DNA from: Nothopassalora personata
Lineage: Eukaryota; Ascomycota; Dothideomycetes; Mycosphaerellales; Mycosphaerellaceae
Assembly (NCBI GenBank): GCA_033816765.1
Contig: CM066295.1
Location: forward strand, 3,100,001-3,164,000
Reading direction: 5' to 3'
Length of the DNA: 64,000 nt
Below, one piece after another: positions 21,877-33,732 of this stretch (position 1 is the stretch's first letter; every line of letters begins with the position of its first letter). The notes under the pieces were generated by a model that saw nothing but the letters and a program-made list of their open reading frames with translations, was not told the origin of the DNA and did no database searches. A program made the position numbers and the translations under genes.

Positions 21877-24800
21877 TTACTACTATTACTACTGTTACTA
21901 CTATTATTATTATTATTATTACTACTACTGCTGCGGATAGTTGTAAGAGGGCGTGTATAATGTAAATATTAAGGAAAGGAAGACAGTTATTTAGAGAAGT
22001 GTCGCGCTTCTTAAATACCTTTCCTCTATTATCCTAAGTCGTATTATCGTTGCTAGGTGAGTTCTTAATAGTATACTATTATAGGCTATTATCTAGCTAT
22101 TGTTCTTAAATAAGTAGGTCCTAATCCTATAGGTTGTTAGAGGATGTAATCCTAAGGTACTCGAGCCTTTACATAAGTCGTCTATTAGTAGATATGTTAA
22201 GTAGATTTAGGTGATACTATAGCGATAGTAGCGAAGTGTACGGAGTAGCGTATAGTAAATGCTAAGGTTCTACTAAGCCGTATATAGTTAGTAAAGTTAT
22301 GCGTCGAAAGACGACCCTATACCTCGTATTAGTAAGGAGTACTTCCTCGTAGGCGTGTAATGCTCGCCCCTCCGAGGAAGTGTAAGTGCTCTATAAGAAA
22401 TAAGCTATATCGAAACATATAAGCTTACGGTAGTAAGTAGCGACTAGGCTATAATGTTATTAGGTAAGTAAGTGAAGCGATACCTAACTCTAGTAAAAAG
22501 CACTTACTCGTAGGGCCTATAGTACTTACTCGTAGGGCCTATTACTACACCCCTACGAGTAAGTACTATAGGAAACTCGTCGTGCCCGAAAGTAAGCTAA
22601 GACTAACTAAGCGACTCGTAACCCTCCTTAAGGTAGGCACGACTTCCGGCGGTAATATTCTCCTACGAGTAAGTGCGTTAATCGAGAAGGAGCTCGTAAT
22701 CTATATCCTCCGTACGACCGATGCGGAGTAGGTAAGGAGGTAGGCGGTAGATTTATTAAAGTCGATCTTAAAACATTAAATACGTAGTAACTACACCCTA
22801 TTAGCTACTCTAACATAATAAAAGATACGAGCACTTCCTCGTAGGGGCGAGCATTACACGCCTACGAGGAAGTGCACTAACCGTAACCGTAATAGCATTA
22901 CTGTACGTCCTTTCGACTCCGGAGCCTCCTTAGTAAGGCTGTCCCTACGGTAGAGGCCCGACCTGCCCTAGTAGGTCGTCTTAATACGTCGCCTATCGAC
23001 GACGCTACCGCATTATCTTAAGCATTGTTATCTTAAGCATTATTGTCTTAAGCATTATTGTCTTAAGCATTATTGTCTTAAGCATTATTGTCTTAAGCAT
23101 TATTATCTTAGACCGTATCGACTTAACCTATAGGTTCTTAACCCGTAGACTCCGTAGTTAATTGTTCTTATAGTAATGGACTAGGCTCTAATAGCTAATT
23201 CTAGTGTTACGGCTATAGATGACTGCCTTAACTACTAGGCTAGGCGTCTTACTAACGTTCTAGTTACGAAGACTCGGGTATGCTGTCTAAAGCTAGGGCT
23301 TAGTTTAGCGTACCTACGGAAGGAGCGAATATGCTAACCGGCTCGACGTGTTTAACTATAGCTTATTATAGCGTACTAATTGGAAGAGTAAACATACGAC
23401 CTTACTCGACATTCTATTCTATTATAGCCTACTATTCGGTAGGAGCTTAGTCCTTAGTAACTTATGTCTATACTATACTAGGCACTAATGGCTCTTTAGC
23501 TTCGGGTTAAAGACGTGCACGGTAGTAAGGGCAATATAGCATATTAAACTTAGCGACTATCTTAGTAATGTAACGGAAGTATATATAGTGTTAGCACTTC
23601 GTCCGCTAACGAACACACTTACTATTGTCCTAGTCGTTATAGTAGATCGGATAGCGGTTTTTATAGTTACCTAGGCTTCGACGTTCTTAAGGCTTAGGCT
23701 AATCCTATAGACGCCGTAGAACTATAGCCGGTAGGTTAGGTAGGCTACTTTAGTCGCTATCGTCGTTAGTAGTTAGTAACTCGTAGATAGAGCACTTCTT
23801 ACTACCCTCGTACGCCTTCTTCGAGGTGCGTTAAGTAGTCGTACTAGTAGTAGTAGTCGTACTAGTAGTAGTAGTCGTACTAGTAGTCGTACTACTCTCG
23901 CCGTTCGAAGCGCCTCGCTTAATTAATACATCGAGCCGGCCTTAAGTAAGGTATCGCTCGTATTTAGCATTATCGAGATAGTCCTCGCGACGCTCCTACT
24001 AAGGAGGCGAGAGAGGACGAGGTATACGGAACCTACTAGGCTATACTTTATATAATAGCTACGATAGTAGTAGTAGTACTTCGGGTTCGTCCTAGTGTAC
24101 GAATAGAGCATCGTTACTATCTACTCCTATAGTAGCATCTCGTATACCGCTAATACTAAGCGGAGTAGACTACCGCGTATCCTATATAGACGTAGCCTAA
24201 TCCTAGTCCTAGTCCTAGTCCTAGTCCTTATCCTTATTAGCGATATAAACATTCTTCTATATGTGTTCGTGGATTTCTCGGATAATGAAGACCTTAATGA
24301 TAACACGCTTAGTACTAGGTCTACTATTAAAAGCCGTAACGAGTAAATTAAGATCCCCTCTTTCGAGTAGTAACTCCCTTACCCGGATAGGCTATCGACT
24401 AGTAGAATTGATACGCGAAGTAAAATAATGCTTAAAGTACGGCTCCCTTAGCATCTCCTTTACCTCGGGTGCCTCTAATATAAAGAGATCCTATAGCTAC
24501 GTAGGTCGGTTAGGCGTAGGGACTCGCTAGAGTAGTAATAGAAAGGTGTCTATATAATTAGTCCACTCCTAGGTATGCGTAAGGATTCTCTCGCTATATA
24601 CGATGTGGTTGTAGTTACTACCCTCCCTTAAAGAGACAAACACATTATACGATATAAGGTTAAACCGGACAAACTGTCGTATCTACTTCTCTTTACCTTT
24701 CCCCTTAGCTCTTATAATAGACTTCTTAGCTAGTATCTTTCTTCGAGCTATAGACTTAAGAGGATCACTTTCTTCGTTAGACTCGGTAACCTTCTTCGAC

Positions 24801-26200
24801 AATTTAGGTGCCGCTAGATGTAATGGATTGTAGGTAGCATTATGTATCGGGCGCTTCTTAGTCCTCTCCTTACCTTTCCTTTCTTTCTTAGCCCGTCTAG
24901 CGTTACGAAACGTCTTAAATCCATCGTAGGCACTACTAGGGCCTCCGCTAGAAACAATAGCTAGCTAAGTAGATTACGGTAGTAATTCGGCATTAGACGA
25001 GGAGAGACTCGGGGACCTTCGATAGCCGCACTTCTTATAGAAGTAAGCACTAGCCTTAAAGGTAGCGCCGTATACGGAGTAGAATAAAGGCATGTTATTA
25101 CTAATGTCGTCGTAGAGCTAATGGAACCGATAGAGCTAATAGAATCGATAGAGCTAATAGAACCGATAGAGCTAATAGAATCGATAGGGCTGGCGGTTAT
25201 TAAGTAGATAAGAATTTCGAGGGTAGCGGCTTAGGCGTGTTATATTAATTGCCGCAATATCCACATCGCGGCGGCAGTCCTCCGGCATAACATAATATAT
25301 AGATAAATGATCTATACTAGTAGGGGTTACTATAATTATTGCCCCCTACTATATAACTAGAAGTAAAGACTTCTACTACTATAGTACTGCTACTGCGCTG
25401 CCTATTACTCGTTTACGGAAGTAAACATCGCCCTAAGGCAATCTAATAGTTAGAGCTCTAGGTTGTCGCTTAAGCGTTTAAACTCGAGTAAGTTACCGCT
25501 ACCCTTAATAAACGCTATAGTAGCCTATCGTAACCGCTTATAAGTAACGAAGTGTAGCCTAACCGAAGGGTTGTCTAGATCTAAGTCGTTCTCAACCTCT
25601 GTACCGTCTAATTCACGAGGTAGACCTATAAATTTAAGGGCGTCTTAACACTATTTAAGCGTCTCCTCTAGTAGGTAGGCTTCGAGATCGTATTCTTCTA
25701 TACGCTCTTACTACTATCGTATCTATAGATAGTCTAGGTCGATGTTCTATTTCTAATCTCGTACGCCCTTTCCGAATATCCGAGGGTAGTTATATAGTAG
25801 CTTAGGCGTGCTAGAGCAGTGTAACTCTACGTTCGGATTATGTCGACTATAATGTATATATAAGGGGTAGCCTAGTAGCTAACCCTTACATGTAGCCTTA
25901 TATATAATATGCGGTCGCGACCGGCTACTAAGCCGTACGTAATACGCATACGTACACCTTACGACGCGCGGTGCGTCTTAAAGAAAAGGTAAGAATTAGT
26001 TTATCTACGACTAGTAGGTCGTAGGCGTGCTATACATTACGACATCCCTTAATAGTTCTAATTCTTCCCTTTATTACAATCTATACACGCTATAGAGTCC
26101 GAACGCGACGACAGTAGCGCTACGCCTACGGCTCCCCTAAGCCCTAGGGCCTAGTAATAAGCGAGGCGTGTAGCCTTAGTCGTAAGGAGGGATGCCCTTC
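20188..26200. other. RIP-mutated repeat DNA, unidentified elements
   Basis: Six kilobases strongly depleted in CA/TG and rich in TA, with CG retained: the imprint of RIP acting on CpA. No intact frame exceeds about 90 codons. Stop-ridden coding traces occur on the minus strand, for example a lysine/arginine-rich stretch around 24,640-24,990. Microsatellite tracts are common: (CTA)n at about 21,807-21,895, a 15-bp unit with TCTTAAGCATT at about 23,015-23,105, an AGTCCT hexamer array at about 24,195-24,232, and an 18-bp unit with GAGCTAATAGAA at about 25,113-25,190. At least two transposon types probably contribute; I cannot name them. Confidence 0.75.
21507..21581 (-). other. histone H3 N-tail mimic inside RIPped repeat
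   Basis: Codons on the minus strand from 21581 read T-S-K-A-ARKSTGSKALRKKLA and then SKAARK. Nineteen of 25 residues match the canonical H3 tail around K9-K27. Two of the mismatches, GGT to AGT (G to S) and CCA to CTA (P to L), are exactly CpA-type RIP changes. No H3 histone fold follows; the next stretch is a (CTA)n leucine run that could be a RIPped proline tract. The frame is closed upstream by TAA, so it is not an active gene now. Confidence 0.7.
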
Positions 26201-27564
26201 GGGTAGAGATTAAGGAGAAGGGGATATAGAGGGAGATTAAACAGTTAGAGATCTTACGGGACGTAAGCGTGCCGCCGGCGGACCCTTAGGGCGAATCCGG
26301 CGGAGAACTATCCCCTACTCCCCCTCCCCCTCCTCTATCTATAGTAACTAACGATAATATCGCAGCTCGAGGCGCGGTCGTATCGTATACGATACGTTTA
26401 CGTCTTAAAGAACCTACGCCTTTTAGAGGGGACTCGATTAAGAAAGTACGGGTATTCCTAAGGGAGCTCTCTCTTATCTTTACCCTCTTAGGCGGTACGT
26501 ATACAACGAACGAGTTAAAGGTCCTATATAGGGTTATGTACCTAAGCGGAGAGGCAAGTAAGCGATAGTACGCTAACTATAGCGTCCTTAACCTTAAAGG
26601 GTATATATACTAGGACTTTAAGGAGTTCTATCGAGACGTATACGGTAACCCTATAAACCGCGTGCTTAACGTAATGTTAGAGTATAAGGCGGTAAAATAG
26701 AAGGATAACTAGATAGTGCGTTAGTTTATAACTAAGCTAGATATTATAGAGGATTAGTTAGGGGACTATACGGAGGCGTAACGCGTGCGGCATATACTCG
26801 CTAAGCTTACGCCTAGCCTATAGTCTATAATCGTTAAGTTTTATAACATCCTAATAACTAGAGAGAAACTAGTAATCCTAGCTTCGCGTATTAAAAGTAC
26901 GGAGCGTAGTAGCGGAGGGCACGACCGCGGGCAGCATAGTCGCCGTAGGCGAGAGACTAAGGGCAACTAAGGGCGAAGCGATCGTAGCTCGAAGTAGTAG
27001 AAGTATAGTTAGGCGTCGCGCGACCCGGGTACGAGTTACTAGCGGCACGCCGGCGGATCGTCTATAACCTTCGATAGGACTAAAGCGGAGTACTATAGAT
27101 GCTATAAGAAGGGTTACATTAAGACGGATTGCCCGAATAGGTACCTATGGAAGGACCGTAACGCGTAAGCGGTTCGTAGGGTAGACGCTACGAAGGCTCT
27201 AACTAAGAAGGGTAGCGACTAGGGAAAAGGTAGAGGACTATAAGTAGGTCGCTCCTAAGTCCGAGTTTTCCTAAAGTCGACCCTTTAAGGCGAGTAGATG
27301 CGTGTCTAGCGCGTTACTTACGAGGCGTAGTTAAGACTCGTAAGGGCTTTCGCGAGGCTACGTTTCTCCTAGATAACTGTACGGATCTTAGCCTAGTATC
27401 GTGTAAGTATGTACTCCGACATTAAACGTAACCTATTAATAGGGTAAGGCTACCGAAGTTAGAGTCGTATACGCATAACCTAGGGTATTGCTACGGCGCC
27501 TTTACGGTTCGGCTGCGACTCGCTAATAACGCGGGAGTAGAGCGCGTAAGTAACGCTATCTACT

Positions 27565-27918
27565 TGTTAGGAACCGCTGTACGTTATCACAACTCGGGCT
27601 TGGATCTTTGCAGGGATGTCTCAATCAGTTATGAAGGTAGTGGTTCCAAACAGTATATGGTGTATACTTAAAATGAGTTGAGCACGAGGCTCCTATCTAC
27701 TTGCAAAAGAGCGTCGCCTATATAGTGCCATGTCTTGGCGTGATCTGTCCTGCTCTCTCTTGCTCTCTTGATCTCTTGTTCTCTTGCTCTCTTAATCTCT
27801 TGATCTCTTGATCTCTTGCTCTCTCGATCTCTTGATCTCTTGCTCTCCGTCCCGTAAGTTTCTTTGCTCTCCTCGCTTAGTGAGTGGCTGTGAGTTCTCC
27901 ACGAATCAAACCGTAACA
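27565..27918 (-). repeat. solo LTR A, inverted, target duplication CTACT
   Basis: 354 bp beginning TGTTAGGAACCGCTG and ending CCGTAACA, flanked by CTACT on both sides (27560-27564 and 27919-27923). It is the reverse complement of the LTR family at 27982-28434 and 39296-39613, sharing their last ~135 bp. Its U3 part is unique and contains a GAGATCAAGA-type purine repeat. It is not RIPped. Confidence 0.85.
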
Positions 27919-27981
27919 CTACTACGCGGTACCTATAGGTAGGCTATTAGTAATTTTAGGTAGACCCTAGAGGTACCGTAA

Positions 27982-28434
27982 TGTTACGGAACAGTGTTAT
28001 CGGTGCAAATGGTTGGACAACGGAGCAGGAAACCAGACGAAGCTGCAGACATGGATGCCTGGGGAGTCACGTGACAGAGCGATTAGGACTGATCGGTCCT
28101 AATCACTCTTGATCAGGGTGTTACGGTTTAGACCAATCACCGAAGAGCAGGAGCGATTCGGGTCTAACAAGCGGATCGCACACATCACGTGGCTACGACG
28201 AGAACGATAACCCAGAGGGATCGGGCTCGTGATAGCGCGACTCATGGTGGCCGATCGCACTCGTGCGGAGGCACTATATAGACGACGCTCTTTTACAAGT
28301 AGATAGGAGCCTCGTGCTCAACTCATTTTAAGTATACACCATATACTGTTTGGAACCACTACCTTCATAACTGATTGAGACATCCCTGCAAAGATCCAAG
28401 CCCGAGTTGTGATAACGTACAGCGGTTCCTAACA
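27982..28434 (+). repeat. solo LTR B, target duplication CGTAA, internal second LTR start
   Basis: 453 bp from TGTTACGGAACAG to GGTTCCTAACA, flanked by CGTAA (27977-27981 and 28435-28439). A second TGTTACGG at 28119 marks a 316-bp LTR-sized unit inside it, so the first 137 bp look like an extra 5' U3 segment. It lies within the protease region of the RIPped gypsy element and is itself not RIPped. Confidence 0.85.
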
Positions 28435-29329
28435 CGTAATCGGATCGTAAAGAGCGATTGTAAGGACTAGTAGTACTACGGTGTAGAGACGCCTACGATT
28501 TAGTAGCGTAACGCACGCGAGTTCCTTAAGGATCTCGAGAGCTTAAAGTAGGTTTATACGATAAGTATTTAGGCTATTACTATAGTAGTACCCGAAGGAG
28601 AGGGCCCCTCGTAGCCTAAAGAATTTATAGACTTCCGAGATGTATACGTACCTAATAAGTAGGCGAAGCGTAAGATGCCCGACGGGGTTAAGTATACGAT
28701 TAATCTCGTTAAAGGAAAGAAACCCCCTTTTAAGCCGCTATACTACTAGTCCTTAACTAAGCTAGAGGCCTTAAAGGAGTACCTTACGTAAGCAATGGAG
28801 AAGGGGTGGATTAGGCGATCCGTAAGCGAGGCGGGTGCGCCTATCCTATTCGTACTAAAGAAGAATAGTACTCTTAGGCTCTATATAGACTATAGAGGCT
28901 TAAATAAGATTATAGTAAAGAACCGATACCCCCTACCCCTAATTAGCGAGACGCTAGATAGGCTATTAGGTTCTAGGTTCTTTACTATAATCGATTTAAA
29001 GGACGCCTACTATCGTATCTCTATTAAGCGAGGCGATAAGTAGAAGACTACGTTTCGCACGCGATACGGATACTACGAGTACCTAGTAATGCCGTTCGGG
29101 TTAACTAACGTACTAGTAACCTTTTAAGGGTATATTAATAAGGCGCTAACCGGCTTAGTTAATAACATTTACGTAGTCTACCTAGATAATATCCTTATCT
29201 ATAGCGAGACGCGTAAGGTACACGTACGAGCCGTACGCGAGGTACTTACGAGGCTACGGAAGTTTACTCTATTCGCAAACCCTAAGAAGTGTCACTTCTT
29301 CTAGGAGAGTATAGAGTTCCTTAGGTTTG

Positions 29330-29490
29330 TGTAAGGGCACCTGCTTAGGTAGTACGAAGTTGTTAGACAAGCTATCTAAGAGGTGCGCGAGGCGCGAGAA
29401 GTTAATATACAAGCCGAGGCACGCGGGTCGGCCCGGGCCCGGTCACGTAACTCGCCACGTTCACTCGCTGTGCGGCCATGGGCCGTCACA
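29330..29490 (-). repeat. 3' LTR of the chromovirus (161 bp)
   Basis: Identical by eye to 36585-36745. Preceded on the element strand by a purine tract at 29491-29505. The pol frame stops inside it, at 29461. Confidence 0.95.
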
Positions 29491-32400
29491 CCACCCCCCC
29501 CCTTCAAAACGGTCACTCCTGTGCACCGTGTCAAGGGAAGTTTGATGTCCATTTCGCTTGTCGCTTCGGTCACAGTCATCGGTTACCTTTGTTGGTGCCA
29601 TGCCTGGCGGGTCATCATCTTCATACGAGCCGTTGTCTTCTGCCAGAAGAGCCACAGGCACCTGCGCGATCAATTCGCGTGGCCCTCCTGCGGTTACTGG
29701 GTTGGACGTAATCATCGCAGCACTGAGGGTGCCCGCGTCATCAGATGGTGCTTCCTCATTCGCAATCCATCCTAGCGGTGGTGTGAAGCCGGCTGGTCTA
29801 GGGGCCGTAGGGTGGTTGTGATGGAAGTCGGCGACAGAGGCGGCTGCTGTTGCAATCATAGTCTCTGCGGGCTCCCAAGTTAGCTCGTTATCACCTACCC
29901 ACTTCACGCAGTACTTGTAGATTGGGACCTTTCCTCCTGCTGGCGCACGCCCTGGCGGCAGCGACCTGTGCGAGTCCACGACTTTCTCCACGTGCCATTC
30001 CTGGTGAGACCCATCTTCGTCCTCCACCTCGATTGGCGGAGGCGGAGGGACGACTTGTCCTGTGACTGGGTCGTAGCCTGGTCGCAAGTAATTGGCGTGG
30101 AACCCGTCATACAGGTTGCTCAGTGAGTCTGGCAATGCGACTCGATATGTGTCGTGTGGCAGCACTTCCTTGATCGGGTAAGGACCCGCATACTTGTAGT
30201 CCAGTTTCTTAGACGGGCGTGTGGTGTGCCAGTTCTTGGTGCTAATGTGCACCATGTCGCCTAACTTGTATGCTGGTGCTATGGTCCTGCGTCGGTTGGC
30301 ATACTCCGCTTGTGTATCTTGCGCCATTTGCATGGCGTCTCTGAGTGCCTGCCTGAGTTCATTCATCCGGGCTCCGAATGCAGTCGCCGATTGTGCATCG
30401 AGGCGTTGCTTGTGTGGCATGAGTTCCAGCGGCAGCATGACTTCTGCGTCTGAATACCTCGGGTTCTTGCCTAGCGTTGCCATGAATGGGGAGAATCCGG
30501 TAGATTCTGACACGTGGTCGTTCGCAGTGAACTCTGCTAGAGGCAGCCAATCCGGCCAGTCGTCCTGGGCATAGTTGGTATACGTGCGCAGGTACTTCTC
30601 CATGGCCTTGTTCGTGATCTCGCTTTGCCCATCTGTTTGGGGGTGGTAGCCCGTTGACAGCTTGCGCTTGATGCCTAGTAGCTGGCATAGGCGCTTCCAG
30701 AATGCGGAAAGCCATTGGGGTCCTCTGTCTGTAACGATCGACTTAGGCAGCCCATGGCGGCTGAACACGTACTTGAGGTAGATGAACGCAATGTACTCTG
30801 CGCTCATGTTGAGCACTGGGATCAGATGCCGCTCCTTACTCAGGCGGTCTGTCACTGTGAGAACGTTTTTGTACTTCTGCCCATCTGCGGTGCAGCGTGC
30901 TTCGGGCAGCTCGACTACGAAGTCCATTGCGATGTCGTCCCATGTGTCGAGTGGCACTGGCAACGGTGCTAGCAATCCGTGTTCGGCATCCTGCACTGGG
31001 TTCACGTTTGTGCACGTCGTGCATCCTTTGCAGAACTCGCGTATGAAGCGTGTCATGCCTGGCCAGATATAGTGGCGTTTCAATAGGGTGTTGGTCTTAG
31101 TCTTTCCTGGGTGACCTGCGGCTGGGGCGTCGTGAAATGCTTTCACTATGCGGGCATACACCGTGTTGCCTTCATCATCTTCAGCTGGTTCTGGGACATA
31201 CAGGCTGTAGCCACCTTCTCTGTTCTTGACGTAGATCATTCCATCTACTGCCATCGCGTGCTTAGGGTCGATCTTGTGCCTGTGGAGCATCTTCACCTTG
31301 TCGCCAGCTGCCAGCTGTTGCAGGGCCTCTTGTGGTTCTTGCTGTTCGTATAGGGATCGGATGTCGCGTTGTAGGTCCTCATCCACAACGCCGGTGGCTT
31401 CCGATGCCGCGAGTTGTAGGATTCTGCTGGCTAACAAGTTCGGCATAAACAATTCGGGTCCTAGCAACACGCGATGCTGCTGCGTGTGCCGGGGATCATC
31501 CTCGTCCTTGCGTATCGCATCTTGTGAGCGGCGGGTAAGGCTATCGGGCTTGCCTCCCTGCACTCCTGGTCTGTAGATGATCTTGAAGTGGAATTGCGAT
31601 AGGAATTCTGCCCAGCGTGCTTGGCGCCGGTTGAGTTCCTTCGTGGTCATGAAGTACTCAAGGTTCTTGTGGTCTGAGTAGACGAGCACTGGCTTGCCAC
31701 TTGGGTCGGCCAGGAAGTTCTCGCAATCGCTGCCCACGCAGTCCTTGTCATCGATGTCACCTGCTGCCAGCTCAGGACGCCATTCTTCGAACGCTTTGAC
31801 AATAGCGAGCAACTCTTTGTCATAGATGTCGTAGTTGCATTCCTGGGGTGACATCTTCTTAGACAGATATGCCACTGGTCTCAAGATGCCATTATGACGT
31901 TGGGAGAGGACCGCTGCGGTGACGAAGTCCGAAGCGTCAGTCTCAAGCACTGTCTCCAGCCCATGCTGGAAGACTGCGAGGATTTCTCCTTCTGCATCGG
32001 TGAATGCTTTCTTGAGGCCGTCGAACGCTGCTTGGCACTCTGCCGTCCATTGCCATGGCACGTCTTTCTTGGTGAGGCGGGTAAGCGGCAGTGTTATCTT
32101 GCTGTAGTTCTTGATGAATCGTCGATAGAAGCCAGCGAATCCGTTGAATGCAAGCACATCCGTGACATTACGAGGTGTTTCCCATTCTTGCACTGCTCTC
32201 ACCTTCTCCGGGCACATGGAGATGCCGTCCTTGCCAATAATAAGGCCAAGGTACTTGGTCGATTGGGTGTGGAATTCACACTTCTTGATATCAAGTTGCA
32301 GGCCTGCGTCTCTGCAGCGCCCTAGCACCTTCTTCACATGTCCAATGTGCTCTTCAAGCGTGTCGCTAAAGATGAGGATATCATCTAGATAGGCTGATGC

Positions 32401-33732
32401 AAAGTCATCTAGGAACTCCCGTAGCGTGTCGTTCACATAAGCTTGGAACGTTCCTGGGGCGTTGCATAGGCCGAATGGCATGACTAGACATTCGAACTGC
32501 CCATAGCGGGTAGTGAACGCTGTCATCCACTCATGCCCCTTTGCGATGCGGATGCGGTTGAATGCTGCAATCACATCTAGCTTCGTAAACCACTTCTTTC
32601 CTGCGATGCGGTTCAAGGTGTCCTGCATCAGGGGAATAGGGTATCTTGACTTGATGGTAAGTGCATTGAGGGCTCTGTAATCAACGCATACTCTCAACCC
32701 ACCTCCTGGCTTCTTGACGATAAGGCACGGAGATGCAGCATCGGCGCGGCCTTCATTCTTGCGGATCTTGCCTTGGGCGATCTGTTCGTCAGTCCAGTGC
32801 TTGATGATCTCGTCTTCTTGCTTAGACATGCGGTATGGTCGCTTGAAGGGTGGCACGGCATCGGGTTTCAGCTTGATCTCATGGTCAATCCCAGGCCGGT
32901 GTGGCGGAAGCTCTTCTGAAGCCTTCTTCGAGAAGCAATCAGCGAACTCGTGGTATGTTGGCATAAGGTGGTCCTTTGGATCGATCTCTTGGTCGTTGAC
33001 TTTCATGAACTTGTCCACGTCTGCTTGTGCGTGCATCTTGCAGGAACGGAGTGTTGGGGCTACACGTTCTGATGCTGGTATGAATGCAGCGGCACGCGCG
33101 TTCAGCCTTGAGATCGTCTTTTCGTCTGACAGCATCTTACAGTTGCCTCCAGCAACTGTCTTCATGTTGTGCGCCGTCATGGCGCAAGCGGCAAGCGAGT
33201 CGCCCGCTCGCTGCTGCTCCACCTTGGGGTCATAGACATACATCAGGTGAACTTGCGCGCCCTTTTGCTTGGCGAGGCGCACGAAGTAGTCTGCATTGAC
33301 TTCTTTGATGTCGATGTTCTTCTTAGGCTCTTCTGCTTGTTGAGCTGCGGCTTCGGCAGCTGCTGCTACTGCTGCTGCCACAGCGGCCTTTGCTTCCTTT
33401 GCTTCGAGTCTCTTAGCAGCCCGGCGAACTTTTCCAGGGCCGCGCGTTGTCATGCGCTTGATGGTGTCTTCGCCGTCAGCCGGCAGTGGCAGACGGGCGT
33501 GCTGCCAAGTGACATCTCCTTCGTCATCTTCTTCCACGGTTGCCGAGCGGTACTTGCTAGGAAGCTCCTCGTGGGTCTGGAACGTAAGGACTGGGTTCTG
33601 GTCTTGATCATTGACTGACTGCACCCACGTCGCTTCCTTCCCGGACAGGCAGTTGTCCTTGCAGTGTTGAGAATCGAGCGTCATAGTGCCGGACTCATAT
33701 AATGCAGGCCTGGTTGATGCTTGTCGTGCCAT
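29461..33732 (-). CDS. chromovirus pol: RT, RNase H, integrase, chromodomain
   Basis: 1423 codons from the first ATG of this frame. Reverse transcriptase carries VCVDYRALN, VMPFGLCNAPGTF and the intact YLDD. RNase H begins ETDASDFVTAAVL with DKELLAIVKAFEEW. Integrase has an HHCC zinc-binding region (H-PG...CKGCTTC) and the D, D, E triad within AMDFVVELP, VTDRGPQWLS and GQSEITNKAME. Near the C-terminus, WHVEKVVDSH and YCVKWVGDNELTWEP form a chromodomain. The frame is -1 relative to the protease frame and overlaps it (33681-33732 and further upstream), so pol is probably made by frameshifting rather than from this ATG. The last ~10 codons run into the LTR. Confidence 0.93.
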   Translation of the reverse strand: MARQASTRPALYESGTMTLDSQHCKDNCLSGKEATWVQSVNDQDQNPVLTFQTHEELPSKYRSATVEEDDEGDVTWQHARLPLPADGEDTIKRMTTRGPGKVRRAAKRLEAKEAKAAVAAAVAAAAEAAAQQAEEPKKNIDIKEVNADYFVRLAKQKGAQVHLMYVYDPKVEQQRAGDSLAACAMTAHNMKTVAGGNCKMLSDEKTISRLNARAAAFIPASERVAPTLRSCKMHAQADVDKFMKVNDQEIDPKDHLMPTYHEFADCFSKKASEELPPHRPGIDHEIKLKPDAVPPFKRPYRMSKQEDEIIKHWTDEQIAQGKIRKNEGRADAASPCLIVKKPGGGLRVCVDYRALNALTIKSRYPIPLMQDTLNRIAGKKWFTKLDVIAAFNRIRIAKGHEWMTAFTTRYGQFECLVMPFGLCNAPGTFQAYVNDTLREFLDDFASAYLDDILIFSDTLEEHIGHVKKVLGRCRDAGLQLDIKKCEFHTQSTKYLGLIIGKDGISMCPEKVRAVQEWETPRNVTDVLAFNGFAGFYRRFIKNYSKITLPLTRLTKKDVPWQWTAECQAAFDGLKKAFTDAEGEILAVFQHGLETVLETDASDFVTAAVLSQRHNGILRPVAYLSKKMSPQECNYDIYDKELLAIVKAFEEWRPELAAGDIDDKDCVGSDCENFLADPSGKPVLVYSDHKNLEYFMTTKELNRRQARWAEFLSQFHFKIIYRPGVQGGKPDSLTRRSQDAIRKDEDDPRHTQQHRVLLGPELFMPNLLASRILQLAASEATGVVDEDLQRDIRSLYEQQEPQEALQQLAAGDKVKMLHRHKIDPKHAMAVDGMIYVKNREGGYSLYVPEPAEDDEGNTVYARIVKAFHDAPAAGHPGKTKTNTLLKRHYIWPGMTRFIREFCKGCTTCTNVNPVQDAEHGLLAPLPVPLDTWDDIAMDFVVELPEARCTADGQKYKNVLTVTDRLSKERHLIPVLNMSAEYIAFIYLKYVFSRHGLPKSIVTDRGPQWLSAFWKRLCQLLGIKRKLSTGYHPQTDGQSEITNKAMEKYLRTYTNYAQDDWPDWLPLAEFTANDHVSESTGFSPFMATLGKNPRYSDAEVMLPLELMPHKQRLDAQSATAFGARMNELRQALRDAMQMAQDTQAEYANRRRTIAPAYKLGDMVHISTKNWHTTRPSKKLDYKYAGPYPIKEVLPHDTYRVALPDSLSNLYDGFHANYLRPGYDPVTGQVVPPPPPIEVEDEDGSHQEWHVEKVVDSHRSLPPGRAPAGGKVPIYKYCVKWVGDNELTWEPAETMIATAAASVADFHHNHPTAPRPAGFTPPLGWIANEEAPSDDAGTLSAAMITSNPVTAGGPRELIAQVPVALLAEDNGSYEDDDPPGMAPTKVTDDCDRSDKRNGHQTSLDTVHRSDRFEGGGWCDGPWPHSE
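29491..29505 (-). promoter_or_regulatory. polypurine tract, plus-strand primer
   Basis: On the element strand a G-rich run, GAAGGGGGGGGTGG, abuts the 3' LTR. That is where the second-strand primer of LTR retrotransposons is expected. Confidence 0.8.
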
